A stretch of DNA of 64,000 nt from Bacillus kexueae (GTDB taxonomy: Bacteria; Bacillota; Bacilli; Bacillales; Aeribacillaceae): contig NZ_JALAZE010000009.1 in assembly GCF_022809095.1 (NCBI RefSeq), positions 1 to 64,000 of the forward strand, in the 5' to 3' direction. A program made the translations under genes and the position numbers. Below the pieces are notes generated by a model. The model had not been told where the DNA came from, searched no databases, and worked only from the letters and a program-made list of their open reading frames with translations. Below are positions 51,095-60,078 of the stretch, piece by piece. Within the stretch, counting starts at the first letter, position 1, and the number at the start of each line of letters is the position of its first letter.

Positions 51095-52627
51095 TTGAGG
51101 CAGTGCGGTAAGAGGATTGGGTTTTTGTTGTTGGTTGTTTTCTTATGTTTGGCGTTTGTGGGTTCACCGAGTTATGCAGGGAGTTTGATTAAGAAGGGGG
51201 AAGAAGGGCAACCGGGTACGTGGTACATAGGGGATACACCTCCGGGTGGTGGTACGGATTTGCCGGTTTTGCTTTTTGTTCACGGGTTAAATAGTTCGGC
51301 CAAAACTTGGTATGAAGACAATGATATGTATCAAATAGCTTACAACAATGGGTATCAGACGGCATTTATCGATTTATACGGAACAAGAAATATGTGGGAC
51401 AACGGGAGTTTGTTAGCGGAGAAGATTGAGGAGATTTATCAATACTTCGGTAGAAAATTAGTTCTAGTTACGCATAGTAAAGGTGGAATTGATACGCAAT
51501 CAGCGCTCGTTCACTACAATGCTCATCCTTATGTATCCAATGTGATTACGCTAGGAAGTCCGCATAAAGGGTCGCAGTTAGCCGACTTAGCGTATAGTAG
51601 TTGGGCAAGTTGGTTATCCGATATTCTTGGGCAAAAGAGTGATGCGACGTATTCTTTGCAAACGGGTTATATGAGTTATTTTCGTTCGGTGACAGATGAG
51701 CATGCGAATGTGAATAAAAACAAGTACTATACGTTTGCAGGGAAGGATTGGGGTAGCTTTGGCTCCTCGTTATATTGGGGTGGATTATATTTATCATCCT
51801 ACGGAAGTAATGACGGCGCGGTTGTCGTGAGTCATGCGTATTTACCGAACGGTACGATGGTACGCGTTGATTCTTCTTGGAATCACTCCTCAATCAAGTC
51901 AGGATCGGAAACATTTCAATGGTTTCAGCCGTATTTAACTCTAAATCAAACAAGTTCTGCCCAATCATTTGTAAGCGCTTCCTTAACGGGTGGAGCTGAA
52001 ACAGAAAGCGATATGGTCGTTCGTGGTGGAGAGTATGTACTTGGCGCGGCTACGGAAACATTTTCGGTTGAAAAAGATGTCGATCGTCTCTCCATTGACT
52101 GGATGAGTGCTGAGCCTGTTAACCAGATTGAAGTAATCGATGCACAAAACAAAAAGCAAATCGTACAAGTCAAAAGCTTCCGAGACAATCAATTCTTTAA
52201 AGGGGCTTGGCACAATGTCATTCAATTAAATAATCCGAAACCTGGCAAATGGACCATTCATTCAACATCAGCGAAAGAAAATGCCTTCTTACTAACGGTT
52301 AACTATGAGACAAAGAAACAAGAAAAAGTAAAATTGAAGAAATCCAACCATAAAGACAAGTGGAAAGTGGAAGTACCAAGTAAAAACGTGAAGAAAAACA
52401 AACTGAAAATGAAAGTAAACGTTGAGGCCTTGTCAGAGACAAAACCAGCGCAAAAAATCGCTCGAAAAGAATTAAAAGCAACGGATGAAATTCATCTTCC
52501 AGAGATTCAAGGAGAAGGTATATACAATGTTACGATTGATTTAGAAGGTGAAGATGTATCTGGTCAGCCATATGAACGCACGATCATTAAATCGATTTAT
52601 GTAGATAAAAACGGCAACCACTATTAA
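51095..52627 (+). CDS. Secreted esterase/lipase with C-terminal beta domain
   Basis: 510 residues. Signal peptide to about residue 27 (LLLVVFLCLAF, cleavage near SYAG). Alpha/beta hydrolase core with the oxyanion-type VLLFVHGLNSS and nucleophile Ser128 in VTHSKGG (a variant of GxSxG), then SPHKGSQLA; His is probably in WNHSS. The last 200 residues look like beta repeats rich in Lys. I chose TTG at 51095 behind AAAGGGG; the frame opens at 51047 but that start would bury the signal peptide. Confidence 0.85.
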   Translation: MRQCGKRIGFLLLVVFLCLAFVGSPSYAGSLIKKGEEGQPGTWYIGDTPPGGGTDLPVLLFVHGLNSSAKTWYEDNDMYQIAYNNGYQTAFIDLYGTRNMWDNGSLLAEKIEEIYQYFGRKLVLVTHSKGGIDTQSALVHYNAHPYVSNVITLGSPHKGSQLADLAYSSWASWLSDILGQKSDATYSLQTGYMSYFRSVTDEHANVNKNKYYTFAGKDWGSFGSSLYWGGLYLSSYGSNDGAVVVSHAYLPNGTMVRVDSSWNHSSIKSGSETFQWFQPYLTLNQTSSAQSFVSASLTGGAETESDMVVRGGEYVLGAATETFSVEKDVDRLSIDWMSAEPVNQIEVIDAQNKKQIVQVKSFRDNQFFKGAWHNVIQLNNPKPGKWTIHSTSAKENAFLLTVNYETKKQEKVKLKKSNHKDKWKVEVPSKNVKKNKLKMKVNVEALSETKPAQKIARKELKATDEIHLPEIQGEGIYNVTIDLEGEDVSGQPYERTIIKSIYVDKNGNHY

Positions 52628-52633
52628 TAAAAA

Positions 52634-52673
52634 AGCCCTGAATATACTGGTGCATCCAGTTTTATTCAGGGTT
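52634..52673 (+). terminator. Terminator of the lipase gene
   Basis: Stem AGCCCTGAATA...TATTCAGGGTTT with inner CTGG/CCAG; also suited to the convergent gene at 52684. Confidence 0.83.
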
Positions 52674-52683
52674 TAATGTTTAG

Positions 52684-53172
52684 TTAGATGGCCTCTACAT
52701 ACTTTCTTCGCGTCAATTCATCGTACAGGAAGAAGAGTGCAGAACAAATAACCGCAGGAAGAAATGAAGTTAACATTCCAAGTCCAATGTGAATCAATCC
52801 AGAAAGCCAAAAGCGAACTTTCGGAAATCTTATAGAGATAAACTCGGCGAAAACCGAAGCGAGTAAGCCATAGGTGTAAACACCGATAACAGTAAAAAAG
52901 AACAGTGGAATAACAAAGGCAAGAACATTAGAGTTGTATTCAAACATCGAATATATAACAGTTCCAAAGGTGTAAGTAACAGCTGTATAGAAAGCGACTT
53001 TTAACTTTCTGAAACGTTCTTTTAATACCAATTCTCTAACGTTTGGAAATAAAAAAGCGATTGACACCGTAGAAAGTAAAACTTTAAAAAAAGTTGGAAT
53101 TGTCGAGAGCCAATTGATAATTAAAACAAAAACGATTGAGATGATAAGAATGAATGAATTCTTTTTAGCCAT
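52684..53172 (-). CDS. Unknown polytopic membrane protein (162 aa)
   Basis: Four to five hydrophobic segments (from FILIISIVFVLIINWL at the N-terminus on), separated by short basic loops; tail DELTRRKYVEAI. The ATG at 53172 has an AGGAGAGGTGG site; the frame opens upstream at 53238 without support. No family recognised. Confidence 0.77.
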   Translation of the reverse strand: MAKKNSFILIISIVFVLIINWLSTIPTFFKVLLSTVSIAFLFPNVRELVLKERFRKLKVAFYTAVTYTFGTVIYSMFEYNSNVLAFVIPLFFFTVIGVYTYGLLASVFAEFISIRFPKVRFWLSGLIHIGLGMLTSFLPAVICSALFFLYDELTRRKYVEAI

Positions 53173-53296
53173 GTTAGTCCACCTCTCCTTTCGTTCAGTA
53201 TACATCATTTTTTGGTAGAGGATGGAAGGGTTTTTCATATCCGTGTTGAAATGGTAAAGATTGAGGAAATCGCTTTAAGGAGTGCCATTTTTTTTT

Positions 53297-54175
53297 ATGA
53301 ATTTACAACCTTTTTTCCATGACACGGTGAGAGAAGTGGTTGAATTAAGCCCAGGGTATGACAATCATGCTAGTGATGTATGGTTGGTTAAAACAGACAA
53401 GGAAGAGGTCATCGTTCGGTCATCGCGAATGAAAGAAGAGCCTCATAATGACTTTTGGTGGGGATGTAAACGCCTTTTTGGTATTGATCCAAGGGAAGTA
53501 CACAACTTACAATTTGTGAACAATCGCTTGAGAGAAATTAGTTCTATACCAATTCCAAAAGTTGTTCATAAGTGGGAAATCGAAAGACAATATATCGCTG
53601 TTGAAAAGCTAGATGGAAGTATGATTACTAGTTTCATTGGTCAACCATCTTCATTATTGCAAAGTTTAGGTGAAGGGTTAGCGCGCATTCATCAAGTTCA
53701 GTGTGATTATGTTGGGAATGCGAAAGGAACATTTAAAGTGAACCTTGAACAGTTTCATGAGCATTTGATTCATGGAATGACTGAGATTGTGGAGAAATTC
53801 CATTTCCATAACGATAAATTGAAACAAAAACTACCAGAGATGATAGAAAAGGTGAAAAAGCTACAAACCCCAAAATCTTCCACGTTTGTTCTTGTTGATA
53901 TGGATCCGACTCAGTTTTTATCCAACGGTTCGATTATCACAGGGTTAGTTGATACAGAAGCCTATGTTATCGCTCCACGAGAATTTGACTTCATTGGAAT
54001 TGAGTATCTTTTGGATGAAGAGGCGGTAACGGAATTTAAACGAGGGTATAAGCGTGTGATGGAACTTCCTTCTTTAGAATTGTGCCGAGAGCCTTATCGT
54101 TATCTATATCGATTGTTAGCGGTTCAAGGGCGTGTAGATGTAGAGGAATGGTTGAATTTCAAAAAACTATTTTAA
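53297..54175 (+). CDS. Aminoglycoside-phosphotransferase (APH) fold protein
   Basis: 292 residues with a protein-kinase-like APH fold. The lysine strand is EEVIVRSSR-like rather than a clear VLK, the hinge is AVEKLDG, and the catalytic loop is LVDMDPTQFL (Asp201) followed by ITGLVDTE. Against the usual HGDxxxxN the His is Leu and the Asn is Gln, while both Asp are kept. The substrate is unknown; an antibiotic-resistance role should not be assumed. ATG at 53297 with AAGGAG about 14 nt upstream. Confidence 0.78.
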   Translation: MNLQPFFHDTVREVVELSPGYDNHASDVWLVKTDKEEVIVRSSRMKEEPHNDFWWGCKRLFGIDPREVHNLQFVNNRLREISSIPIPKVVHKWEIERQYIAVEKLDGSMITSFIGQPSSLLQSLGEGLARIHQVQCDYVGNAKGTFKVNLEQFHEHLIHGMTEIVEKFHFHNDKLKQKLPEMIEKVKKLQTPKSSTFVLVDMDPTQFLSNGSIITGLVDTEAYVIAPREFDFIGIEYLLDEEAVTEFKRGYKRVMELPSLELCREPYRYLYRLLAVQGRVDVEEWLNFKKLF

Positions 54176-54197
54176 GTAGAAAGGGAGAGATGACAAG

Positions 54198-54959
54198 GTG
54201 AAAGCGAATGTTGCACTTCAAATGTATACGTTGCGAAATGAGTGTGAAAAAGATTTCGTCGGGACACTACAAAAAGTAGCGGAACTTGGATATCAAGGAG
54301 TTGAATTTGCGGGGTATTACGAAATGCAAGCAGAAGAATTAAAGTCCGTTCTAGAGGATTTTGGGCTTGCAGCTGTATCAAGCCATATTCCTTTTTCGTC
54401 CTTAGAAGATAATTTAAAGGAAATGATCAACTATCAACAAACAATCGGCAGTACAAAAATGGTTTGTCCATATATTGAACCTGAAACGGTGCAAAAAGAA
54501 GAAGATTTTTATCGGTTTATCCAACGCTTAAACCAAATTGGTCAAATCTGTTATGAAGAAGGCCTAACATTATGTTACCACAATCATGATTTCGAACTGG
54601 TTTCGTTGTCCAATGGGAAAACAGCCCTTCAGACACTTTTGGATGAAACCAACCCTGAGTGGGTCAAGGCTGAGCTTGATATTTATTGGCTTACACATGC
54701 AGGGCATATCCCTTCAGAGTGGATGAAGCGATATGAAAATCGTACCCCACTCATTCATTTAAAAGATATGACAACAGATGGGCAAAAGGATTTTGCAGAG
54801 TTAGGTACTGGAGGGGTTGATTTACATTCGGTTCTCGCTCAAGGAGATGCTTCAAACGTAGAGTGGTGGATTGTGGAGCAAGATAAAAGCCGCCGTTCGC
54901 CACTTGAGAGTGTGGAGATGAGTATGAATCATTTAAAAGGGTTAAAAATTTTATCTTAA
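54198..54959 (+). CDS. Sugar phosphate isomerase/epimerase (xylose isomerase-like TIM barrel)
   Basis: 253 residues. Typical of the AP-endonuclease-2/xylose isomerase-like superfamily: ELGYQGVEFAGYY, CYHNHDFEL with metal-binding His and Glu, AELDIYWLTHAG, and LIHLKDM. Often annotated as inosose dehydratase- or IolE-like, but the substrate is not certain. GTG start with AAAGGGAGAG upstream; 22 nt behind the APH-like gene, possibly in one transcript. Confidence 0.85.
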   Translation: MKANVALQMYTLRNECEKDFVGTLQKVAELGYQGVEFAGYYEMQAEELKSVLEDFGLAAVSSHIPFSSLEDNLKEMINYQQTIGSTKMVCPYIEPETVQKEEDFYRFIQRLNQIGQICYEEGLTLCYHNHDFELVSLSNGKTALQTLLDETNPEWVKAELDIYWLTHAGHIPSEWMKRYENRTPLIHLKDMTTDGQKDFAELGTGGVDLHSVLAQGDASNVEWWIVEQDKSRRSPLESVEMSMNHLKGLKILS

Positions 54960-55047
54960 AACGAAGTGACTGTACGGTAGTTTCTAATTGGTTTTCATTG
55001 TTTACAAGATTTGAAGCAGTAGAATGAACAACATACAGGGTTTCATG

Positions 55048-55083
55048 TATTCCCTCCTCGTTCTTACAGCGTGAGGAGGGAAC
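55048..55083. terminator. Hairpin between convergent genes
   Basis: Stem TTCCCTCCTC/GAGGAGGGAA with a 14-nt loop. Strong pairing, no T run; it lies between the isomerase gene and the convergent dehydrogenase gene. Confidence 0.55.
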
Positions 55084-55115
55084 TATCTGTATGATGTAAG
55101 TGTACATCTTCTGAT

Positions 55116-55985
55116 TTATGTTGATAAATACCACTTAATTAACGCTTGCGTTCCGCTGTTTTCTTCTCCTTGATTCGCCAATTCATCGTATAAAGATTTA
55201 GCCAGTTCAAGTCCTGGAGTTTGAAGTCCCATTTCTTTCGCGGATTCAAGCGCAATGGACATATCTTTAATGAAGTGTTTAATGTAAAATCCCGGTGAGT
55301 AATCTTCCTTGATCATTCGCGGTACAAGATTGCTTAAAGACCAGCTTCCAGCCGCTCCTGATTCAATGCTTTTTAGCACGTTTTCAGGTTGGAGTCCGAC
55401 TTTTTTGGCGTAGGCAAGGGCTTCACAAACGCCCATCATATTCGAGGCGATGGCAATTTGGTTACACATTTTCGTATATTGTCCGCTCCCAGCTTCTCCT
55501 TGAAAGACGATGTTTTTTCCTAATGCTTGAAAGATTGGTTGAATGGTATGAAAAGCTGTTTCATCACCACCAACCATAATGGCTAAAGTTCCTTCTCTCG
55601 CACCGATATCTCCCCCAGATACTGGAGCATCCAAAGCATGAAGGGAGTGAGAGGCTGCGATTTCATAAATTTGTTTCGCAAGAGAAGGTTTGGATGTCGT
55701 CATATCAATGAGGTATGTACCAGCTTTGGCATTTTGAACGATGCCTCCTTCGCCCAAATACACTTCTTCTACATCTTTTGGATATCCAACCATTGTGATA
55801 ACTACATCTACTTGATTAGCTAAGCTTGCAATGGAATCCACCCATGTAGCGCCTTCTGTTAATAAGTCTTCTGCTTTTTCTTTTGTTCTCGTATAAATAC
55901 GCACATCATATCCATGTGCTAACAAACGGCGTACCATACTTTTTCCCATTACGCCTGTTCCGATAAAACCAACGATTTGGTTCAT
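55116..55985 (-). CDS. 3-hydroxyisobutyrate dehydrogenase-family protein, YkwC-like
   Basis: 289 residues. The Rossmann loop is VGFIGTGVMGKSM, then LDAPVSGGDIGAREGTLAI with the substrate-binding SGG, and KMCNQIAIA with the catalytic Lys. NAD(P)-dependent oxidation of a beta-hydroxyacid is the family reaction. The ATG at 55985 behind AAAGGTG gives the family N-terminus; the frame is open to 56048. Confidence 0.87.
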   Translation of the reverse strand: MNQIVGFIGTGVMGKSMVRRLLAHGYDVRIYTRTKEKAEDLLTEGATWVDSIASLANQVDVVITMVGYPKDVEEVYLGEGGIVQNAKAGTYLIDMTTSKPSLAKQIYEIAASHSLHALDAPVSGGDIGAREGTLAIMVGGDETAFHTIQPIFQALGKNIVFQGEAGSGQYTKMCNQIAIASNMMGVCEALAYAKKVGLQPENVLKSIESGAAGSWSLSNLVPRMIKEDYSPGFYIKHFIKDMSIALESAKEMGLQTPGLELAKSLYDELANQGEENSGTQALIKWYLST

Positions 55986-56145
55986 CCGCTCAACACCTTT
56001 CTTTAAATAACATCGAGATTGTAAGAGATAACCTCTTTTGTTCATCATCGTATACCGTAAAAGTCTCGTTGTAAATACCGATTGAATTAGGAAAGGTAAG
56101 TGTCTTTCATTGGTATAATGAAAAAAAGAGGATGGGGGGAAATCG

Positions 56146-56430
56146 ATGAAAAAGATTAGAAAGATAAAAGTTTGGCAATATGCTAAATTTCAAAGTGTTG
56201 TAATGGCATTAGTTGGGGTTGTAGCGGGGATGTTATATGCCTTGATCGGAGCGATTTATGATGCTACAACTGGTAACCTCAGTCACGGGACGGCTCTTGC
56301 CTTTTTAGCGATACCCATTATGCCTTTCTACTTCGCCGCTTTTGGATTCGTCTCAGCACTCATTGGGGCAATCCTTTTTAATCGTTTTGCGAAATGGATT
56401 CGCTTTAAAAATATTGATTTTGAACAATAG
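56146..56430 (+). CDS. Small membrane protein (94 aa)
   Basis: Two long membrane segments (about 18-40 and 52-78) with a loop TTGNLSHG between them and a charged tail. Basic N-terminus MKKIRKIKVWQYAKFQS. GGGGGGA ribosome site upstream. It resembles DUF3566-like small proteins only in outline; no firm family. Confidence 0.72.
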   Translation: MKKIRKIKVWQYAKFQSVVMALVGVVAGMLYALIGAIYDATTGNLSHGTALAFLAIPIMPFYFAAFGFVSALIGAILFNRFAKWIRFKNIDFEQ

Positions 56431-56519
56431 ACTTCACTAAATGATCTTAGACAGACACCACTAGTTGATTAGCCCATAAAATAAGATGACGAAAGCTATG
56501 GGAGAAATGGGGCTTAATC

Positions 56520-57224
56520 ATGTATCGAAATCATCCGCAAATCGTTGCTTTTGCTAGAGGAGATGTGACAGGAGATCGAGTGCCAGACCGAGTTTATTTA
56601 GTTGGAACGAAAACATCAGATAGTCCATTTATTCAACAAATAACGTTAGTCGTGCAAGATGGGAAAGCTGGTCAAGTGACAACCGTTCCCCTTAAGGAAA
56701 ATGTCGGTTACAATCCAACATTGTTTCTAGGCGACTTTACTGGAGATGGAATTAAAGATATTCTCATCAGTATTGCGACAGGTGGAAGTGGCGGTATCAT
56801 GAATGAATATATTTATTCATTTGTACACAATCAACCGCGCTTGCTGTTCGATTCAAGTGTATATAATAAAGCTTATAAATATGAGGTAACGTATTTAGAT
56901 GACTATAAGGTACAAGTGGTGAGCAAACGAAATGAGCTAACCTATCTGATTGACATATCGTTGAGAGACCCGTCATATTTGAACGAGATTTATGATCAAA
57001 ATGGAAAGTTGCTTCAACCGATAACAGGGTTCGTAAACCCGCTAAGTGGTTTATATCCCGTTGATTTTGACGGGAACCAAGTTTATGAATTATTGATATA
57101 TCAGAAAATAGCCGGAAGGTATAATGCCGATTCACTGGGTTATGTCTTAAATACATTAGGATGGAAAGAGAATCGGTTTGCTTTACAAAATCAAAACGTT
57201 GCGATTTTTGGAAATTCCGAATGA
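56520..57224 (+). CDS. FG-GAP/VCBS-like protein without signal peptide
   Basis: 234 residues with two calcium-type repeats, GDVTGDRVPDRVYL (about 14-27) and GDFTGDGIKDILI (about 71-83), and a third weaker one, PVDFDGNQVYELLI. Such DxDxDG units build beta-propeller blades and usually occur in secreted proteins, but the N-terminus MYRNHPQIVAFARG has no signal peptide. Function unknown; spore-associated deposition is one possibility. Start ATG with a GGGG site. Confidence 0.75.
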   Translation: MYRNHPQIVAFARGDVTGDRVPDRVYLVGTKTSDSPFIQQITLVVQDGKAGQVTTVPLKENVGYNPTLFLGDFTGDGIKDILISIATGGSGGIMNEYIYSFVHNQPRLLFDSSVYNKAYKYEVTYLDDYKVQVVSKRNELTYLIDISLRDPSYLNEIYDQNGKLLQPITGFVNPLSGLYPVDFDGNQVYELLIYQKIAGRYNADSLGYVLNTLGWKENRFALQNQNVAIFGNSE

Positions 57225-57383
57225 TAACTCAATATTTGTCTACTCCGTTTGCACAAAAAAGGGAAGATTAGCAGAAAAGAAGAAGTTATGACTAGTTTTT
57301 AGAACCTTTGTCGAATAGCAGGAAATTCCATCTATCTCCCGAGAATGTAAGAGGTAAGGATTAACATTCGAGGGGTGAATAAG

Positions 57384-58076
57384 GTGGAGGGGAAGAAATT
57401 AACCATTTCAAGGGCTGCAAGGATGCTTGGGGTGACGACACATATTTTAAAAAAGTGGGAAACAGCGTTTTCTCCGTTTTTAATGGTGTTACGGGATGAG
57501 GAAAATGCGCGGATTTATACGGAAGAAAGTATGGATATCCTCCGTCTTATTAAAGAAATGAAAGACAAAGGATTGGAAGATGTCACGATCCATCAAGAGT
57601 TGGCACAGTTGAAGGCAGAAAGTGAAAAAGAAGAACCGGTAATGGATCAGGAAGAGATTCCAGAAGTGTATAATGTTTCGGCTACGTTAGAAAAAATAGA
57701 AAAATATTTATTGGATAAAGAAAGAGAAAGAGACGAATGGGCTCAGCTTGAATCTCGCTTCAAACATTTGGAGAAAAGTTTAGTCGAGCAATTCCATGAA
57801 TTTATGAATGGAAGGGCAGAAACGGCATCGTCCGTTGAGGAGAATAATCTCAAGCCTGAAATTGCTGAAGTAGAGGATGAAGTGGAAGCAGTTCATGAAG
57901 AAAAAGAGGAAGAGGAATGTCCGAAAGAACGTGAAGAAATGCAAAAGTTTATTCAAAAACGAGAAGAGCGTTTCGTTGCATTCGTTCAACAACATCAGCG
58001 CCGAAAAGAAAATAAGGCGAAACAGCGGAAAACAAGAAGAAGTATATTTAAAAACTTCATGGAAACGGCTAAATAG
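57384..58076 (+). CDS. MerR-type DNA-binding protein with coiled coil, RacA-like layout
   Basis: 230 residues: an N-terminal MerR-type helix-turn-helix (about 3-70: TISRAARMLGVTTHILKKW), a coiled-coil and acidic middle (about 80-190), and a strongly basic C-terminus (RRKENKAKQRKTRRSIFK). This DNA-binding/coil/basic-tail plan is that of RacA, the sporulation chromosome anchor, though sequence identity looks low. GTG at 57384 sits 8 nt behind GAGGGG. A single gene with a terminator overlapping its stop. Confidence 0.75.
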   Translation: MEGKKLTISRAARMLGVTTHILKKWETAFSPFLMVLRDEENARIYTEESMDILRLIKEMKDKGLEDVTIHQELAQLKAESEKEEPVMDQEEIPEVYNVSATLEKIEKYLLDKERERDEWAQLESRFKHLEKSLVEQFHEFMNGRAETASSVEENNLKPEIAEVEDEVEAVHEEKEEEECPKEREEMQKFIQKREERFVAFVQQHQRRKENKAKQRKTRRSIFKNFMETAK

Positions 58077-58106
58077 AGTTAATGAGTTCATCATTAGCTC
58101 TTTTTT
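58076..58106 (+). terminator. Terminator of the MerR/coiled-coil gene
   Basis: Stem GAGTTAATGA/TCATTAGCTC with 5-nt loop, six T. Confidence 0.87.
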
Positions 58107-58216
58107 ATTGTCAATAACTTTAGGTGGTAGGCGACGGTAGAGAAGTTAAAACTAGATAGGTCTTCCATAAGGAAAGTGCTCGATGTCACATTTAATCGTA
58201 TAAACAAAATATTTTT

Positions 58217-58253
58217 AAAAAACTCCTCAGTTCAATGACCGAGGAGTTTTTAA
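58217..58253 (-). terminator. Terminator of the cupin gene
   Basis: AAAAACTCCTCAG...CGAGGAGTTTTTA; a symmetrical hairpin, 1 nt behind the cupin stop. Confidence 0.85.
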
Positions 58254-58254
58254 T

Positions 58255-58806
58255 TTAAGGATGTTCGTGAAAAGCTTCTGCTTTTGTTCGATGCACAGTC
58301 CCACGTGGATGCTCCGGTGGGGCGTAAATAGCATACAACTTTAATGGCCGGTGCCCAGTATTAATGACATTATGCCATTTACCAGCAGGAACCATAATGG
58401 CCGAGTCATCGAATACAGGTTGTTGATAGTTTAAGTTTTCTTTTCGGTCACCCATTTGAACAATTCCTTGCCCCTCTTCAATACGAATGAATTGATCAAC
58501 AGTTGGATGAACTTCTAATCCAATATCATCCCCAGGATTAATACTCATTAACGTTACTTGTAAATGTTCACCTGTCCATAAAGCTGTTCGATAATTACGA
58601 TTTTGGATTGTCGCTTCGTTAATATTTATGACAAATGGATTGGGACCATAATCTTTTAATTTTGGTAGAGAACTTGGTGTAGGTGAGTTATAAGGTTGTG
58701 AATGGAAAAAATAAGGTGACGGATATGGAGGATATCCAGAATATAAGGGCATCGGAACATAACATGGTGGAGGACATGCTGGATAAACGTGACGCATCAT
58801 CATCAT
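58255..58806 (-). CDS. Cupin-domain protein with Pro/Tyr-rich N-terminus
   Basis: 183 residues. The first 48 are rich in Pro, Tyr and Ser (YPACPPPCYVPMPLYSGYPP), like spore-coat proteins. The rest is a cupin barrel: GLEVHPTVDQFIRIEEGQG with metal ligands His and Glu, and VPAGKWHNVINTG with the second His. Enzymatic role unknown. Four ATG codons follow AGAAGGG; the exact start is uncertain by up to three codons. Confidence 0.82.
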   Translation of the reverse strand: MMMMRHVYPACPPPCYVPMPLYSGYPPYPSPYFFHSQPYNSPTPSSLPKLKDYGPNPFVININEATIQNRNYRTALWTGEHLQVTLMSINPGDDIGLEVHPTVDQFIRIEEGQGIVQMGDRKENLNYQQPVFDDSAIMVPAGKWHNVINTGHRPLKLYAIYAPPEHPRGTVHRTKAEAFHEHP

Positions 58807-59030
58807 CCCTTCTAAAGTAGTCTCCTGTTTAAAGTTATGCTTTGAATGTTTCCATTCATTACAAATCTTTTAGAAAATCGAGATTATGAGAGCTTGTTCA
58901 TAATTTGTTCATCAATTCTTCCGGGATTGTTAAAATTCATCGTTTGATTTGTCATAGTGTTGCCATATTTACTGTCTATACTATGAAGTGTAAGCAAGAT
59001 CATCAAACAAACATTGGGAGGATGATGAGA

Positions 59031-59849
59031 ATGAAAAAGAAAACAATGGGCTTTGTATTATCAGGTGCATTAGCTTTAGGTGTTTTGGCCGTAGGACCAA
59101 CTATTACAGGAGCAGAAGAAACGACTGACTCACAAACGACAGTAGAAGAAGGCGCCTTTAGCTTCCATGGAAAAGGAGAACATAAAGGGTTTGGTCATAA
59201 AGGAAAAGGTCATGGCGGAAAAGGATTCGGACTATTCAGTGGTGGTATGAAAGATGGTGCATCACTACTAGAGGATATCGAAGGTTATGACATCGAAACG
59301 GAAGGGAAAACGATTCGAGAAGTAAAAAAAGAAGTGGCTGAATTAAAAGTGAAAGAAGCAGCGGCTGAGCTAGGCATTGAGACTGAAGGAAAAGATGTAA
59401 AGGAATTATTCAAAGAAGTTGCGGAAGCAAAGTTAGAAGAGGAAGCGAATGAATTAGGGATTGAAACGGAAGGAAAAGAACTGAAAGACTTGAAGAAAGA
59501 AGTTTTTGAGGCGAAAGTATTAGCGGAAGCTTCAGAATATGGTATCGAAACGGAAGGTAAAGAGGTAAAAGACGTAGCAAAAGAATTACATGAAGAAAAA
59601 CTTGTTGAGAAAGCACAAGAGCTAGGCATTGAAACAGATGGCGTGGAGCACTCCGAATTACGTGAGCTTGTTCAGGAAGCAAAAGTATTAGAAGCAGCAA
59701 CCGAATTAGGTATTTCAACGGATGGTAAAACAACAGATGAAATAAAAGAAGAAGTTCGTGAAGCGAAGAAGGCACAATTTGAAGAGTTAGGAATTGTCTT
59801 CCCTGAAAAGGAAGAAGCAACAGATGAAAGTGATAGTGAAACTCTTTAA
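59031..59849 (+). CDS. Secreted protein with six 28-residue helical repeats
   Basis: 272 residues. Signal peptide 1-28 (cleavage near TITGA), a Gly/His/Lys-rich stretch (45-68: GKGEHKGFGHKGKGHGGKG), then six repeats of 28 residues from about 85 to 252. The consensus is ELGIETEGKxVKDLxKEVxEAK. Each unit looks like a helix-loop-helix of SAP or Rho-N type, but in an exported protein. Tail acidic. ATG at 59031 is 9 nt behind GGGAGG. Function unknown; a cell-wall or metal-binding role is a guess. Confidence 0.8.
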   Translation: MKKKTMGFVLSGALALGVLAVGPTITGAEETTDSQTTVEEGAFSFHGKGEHKGFGHKGKGHGGKGFGLFSGGMKDGASLLEDIEGYDIETEGKTIREVKKEVAELKVKEAAAELGIETEGKDVKELFKEVAEAKLEEEANELGIETEGKELKDLKKEVFEAKVLAEASEYGIETEGKEVKDVAKELHEEKLVEKAQELGIETDGVEHSELRELVQEAKVLEAATELGISTDGKTTDEIKEEVREAKKAQFEELGIVFPEKEEATDESDSETL

Positions 59850-59866
59850 TTAAAACGGTACGAAAT

Positions 59867-59900
59867 GAGCCTCTAAGGAACATTAACCTTGGAGGCTTTC
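59867..59900 (+). terminator. Terminator of the repeat-protein gene
   Basis: Stem GAGCCTCTAAGG/CCTTGGAGGCTT with 8-nt loop, weak T run. Confidence 0.78.
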
Positions 59901-60078
59901 AAAATGCTAAAAACGTATCCTGCAACTGAAAAAAGTTTATTGATATGTTGAGAGATACGTGGATTTTCTAACTTACAACTGAAAAAAGTAAAGTGGTAAG
60001 TCAATAAAATAATTTCTTCACAAAAATCCTTTTCATCTGTAAAATACATATAAACAGATGAGAAAGGTTGGGATTAGG

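Noticed and set aside
53297-54175. Aminoglycoside resistance gene
   Set aside because: Only the fold is supported; the catalytic loop differs from resistance kinases and there is no mobile context.
59285-59883. Long minus-strand frames opposite the secreted repeat protein
   Set aside because: They mirror the codon pattern of the 28-residue repeats on the other strand and have no start signals.
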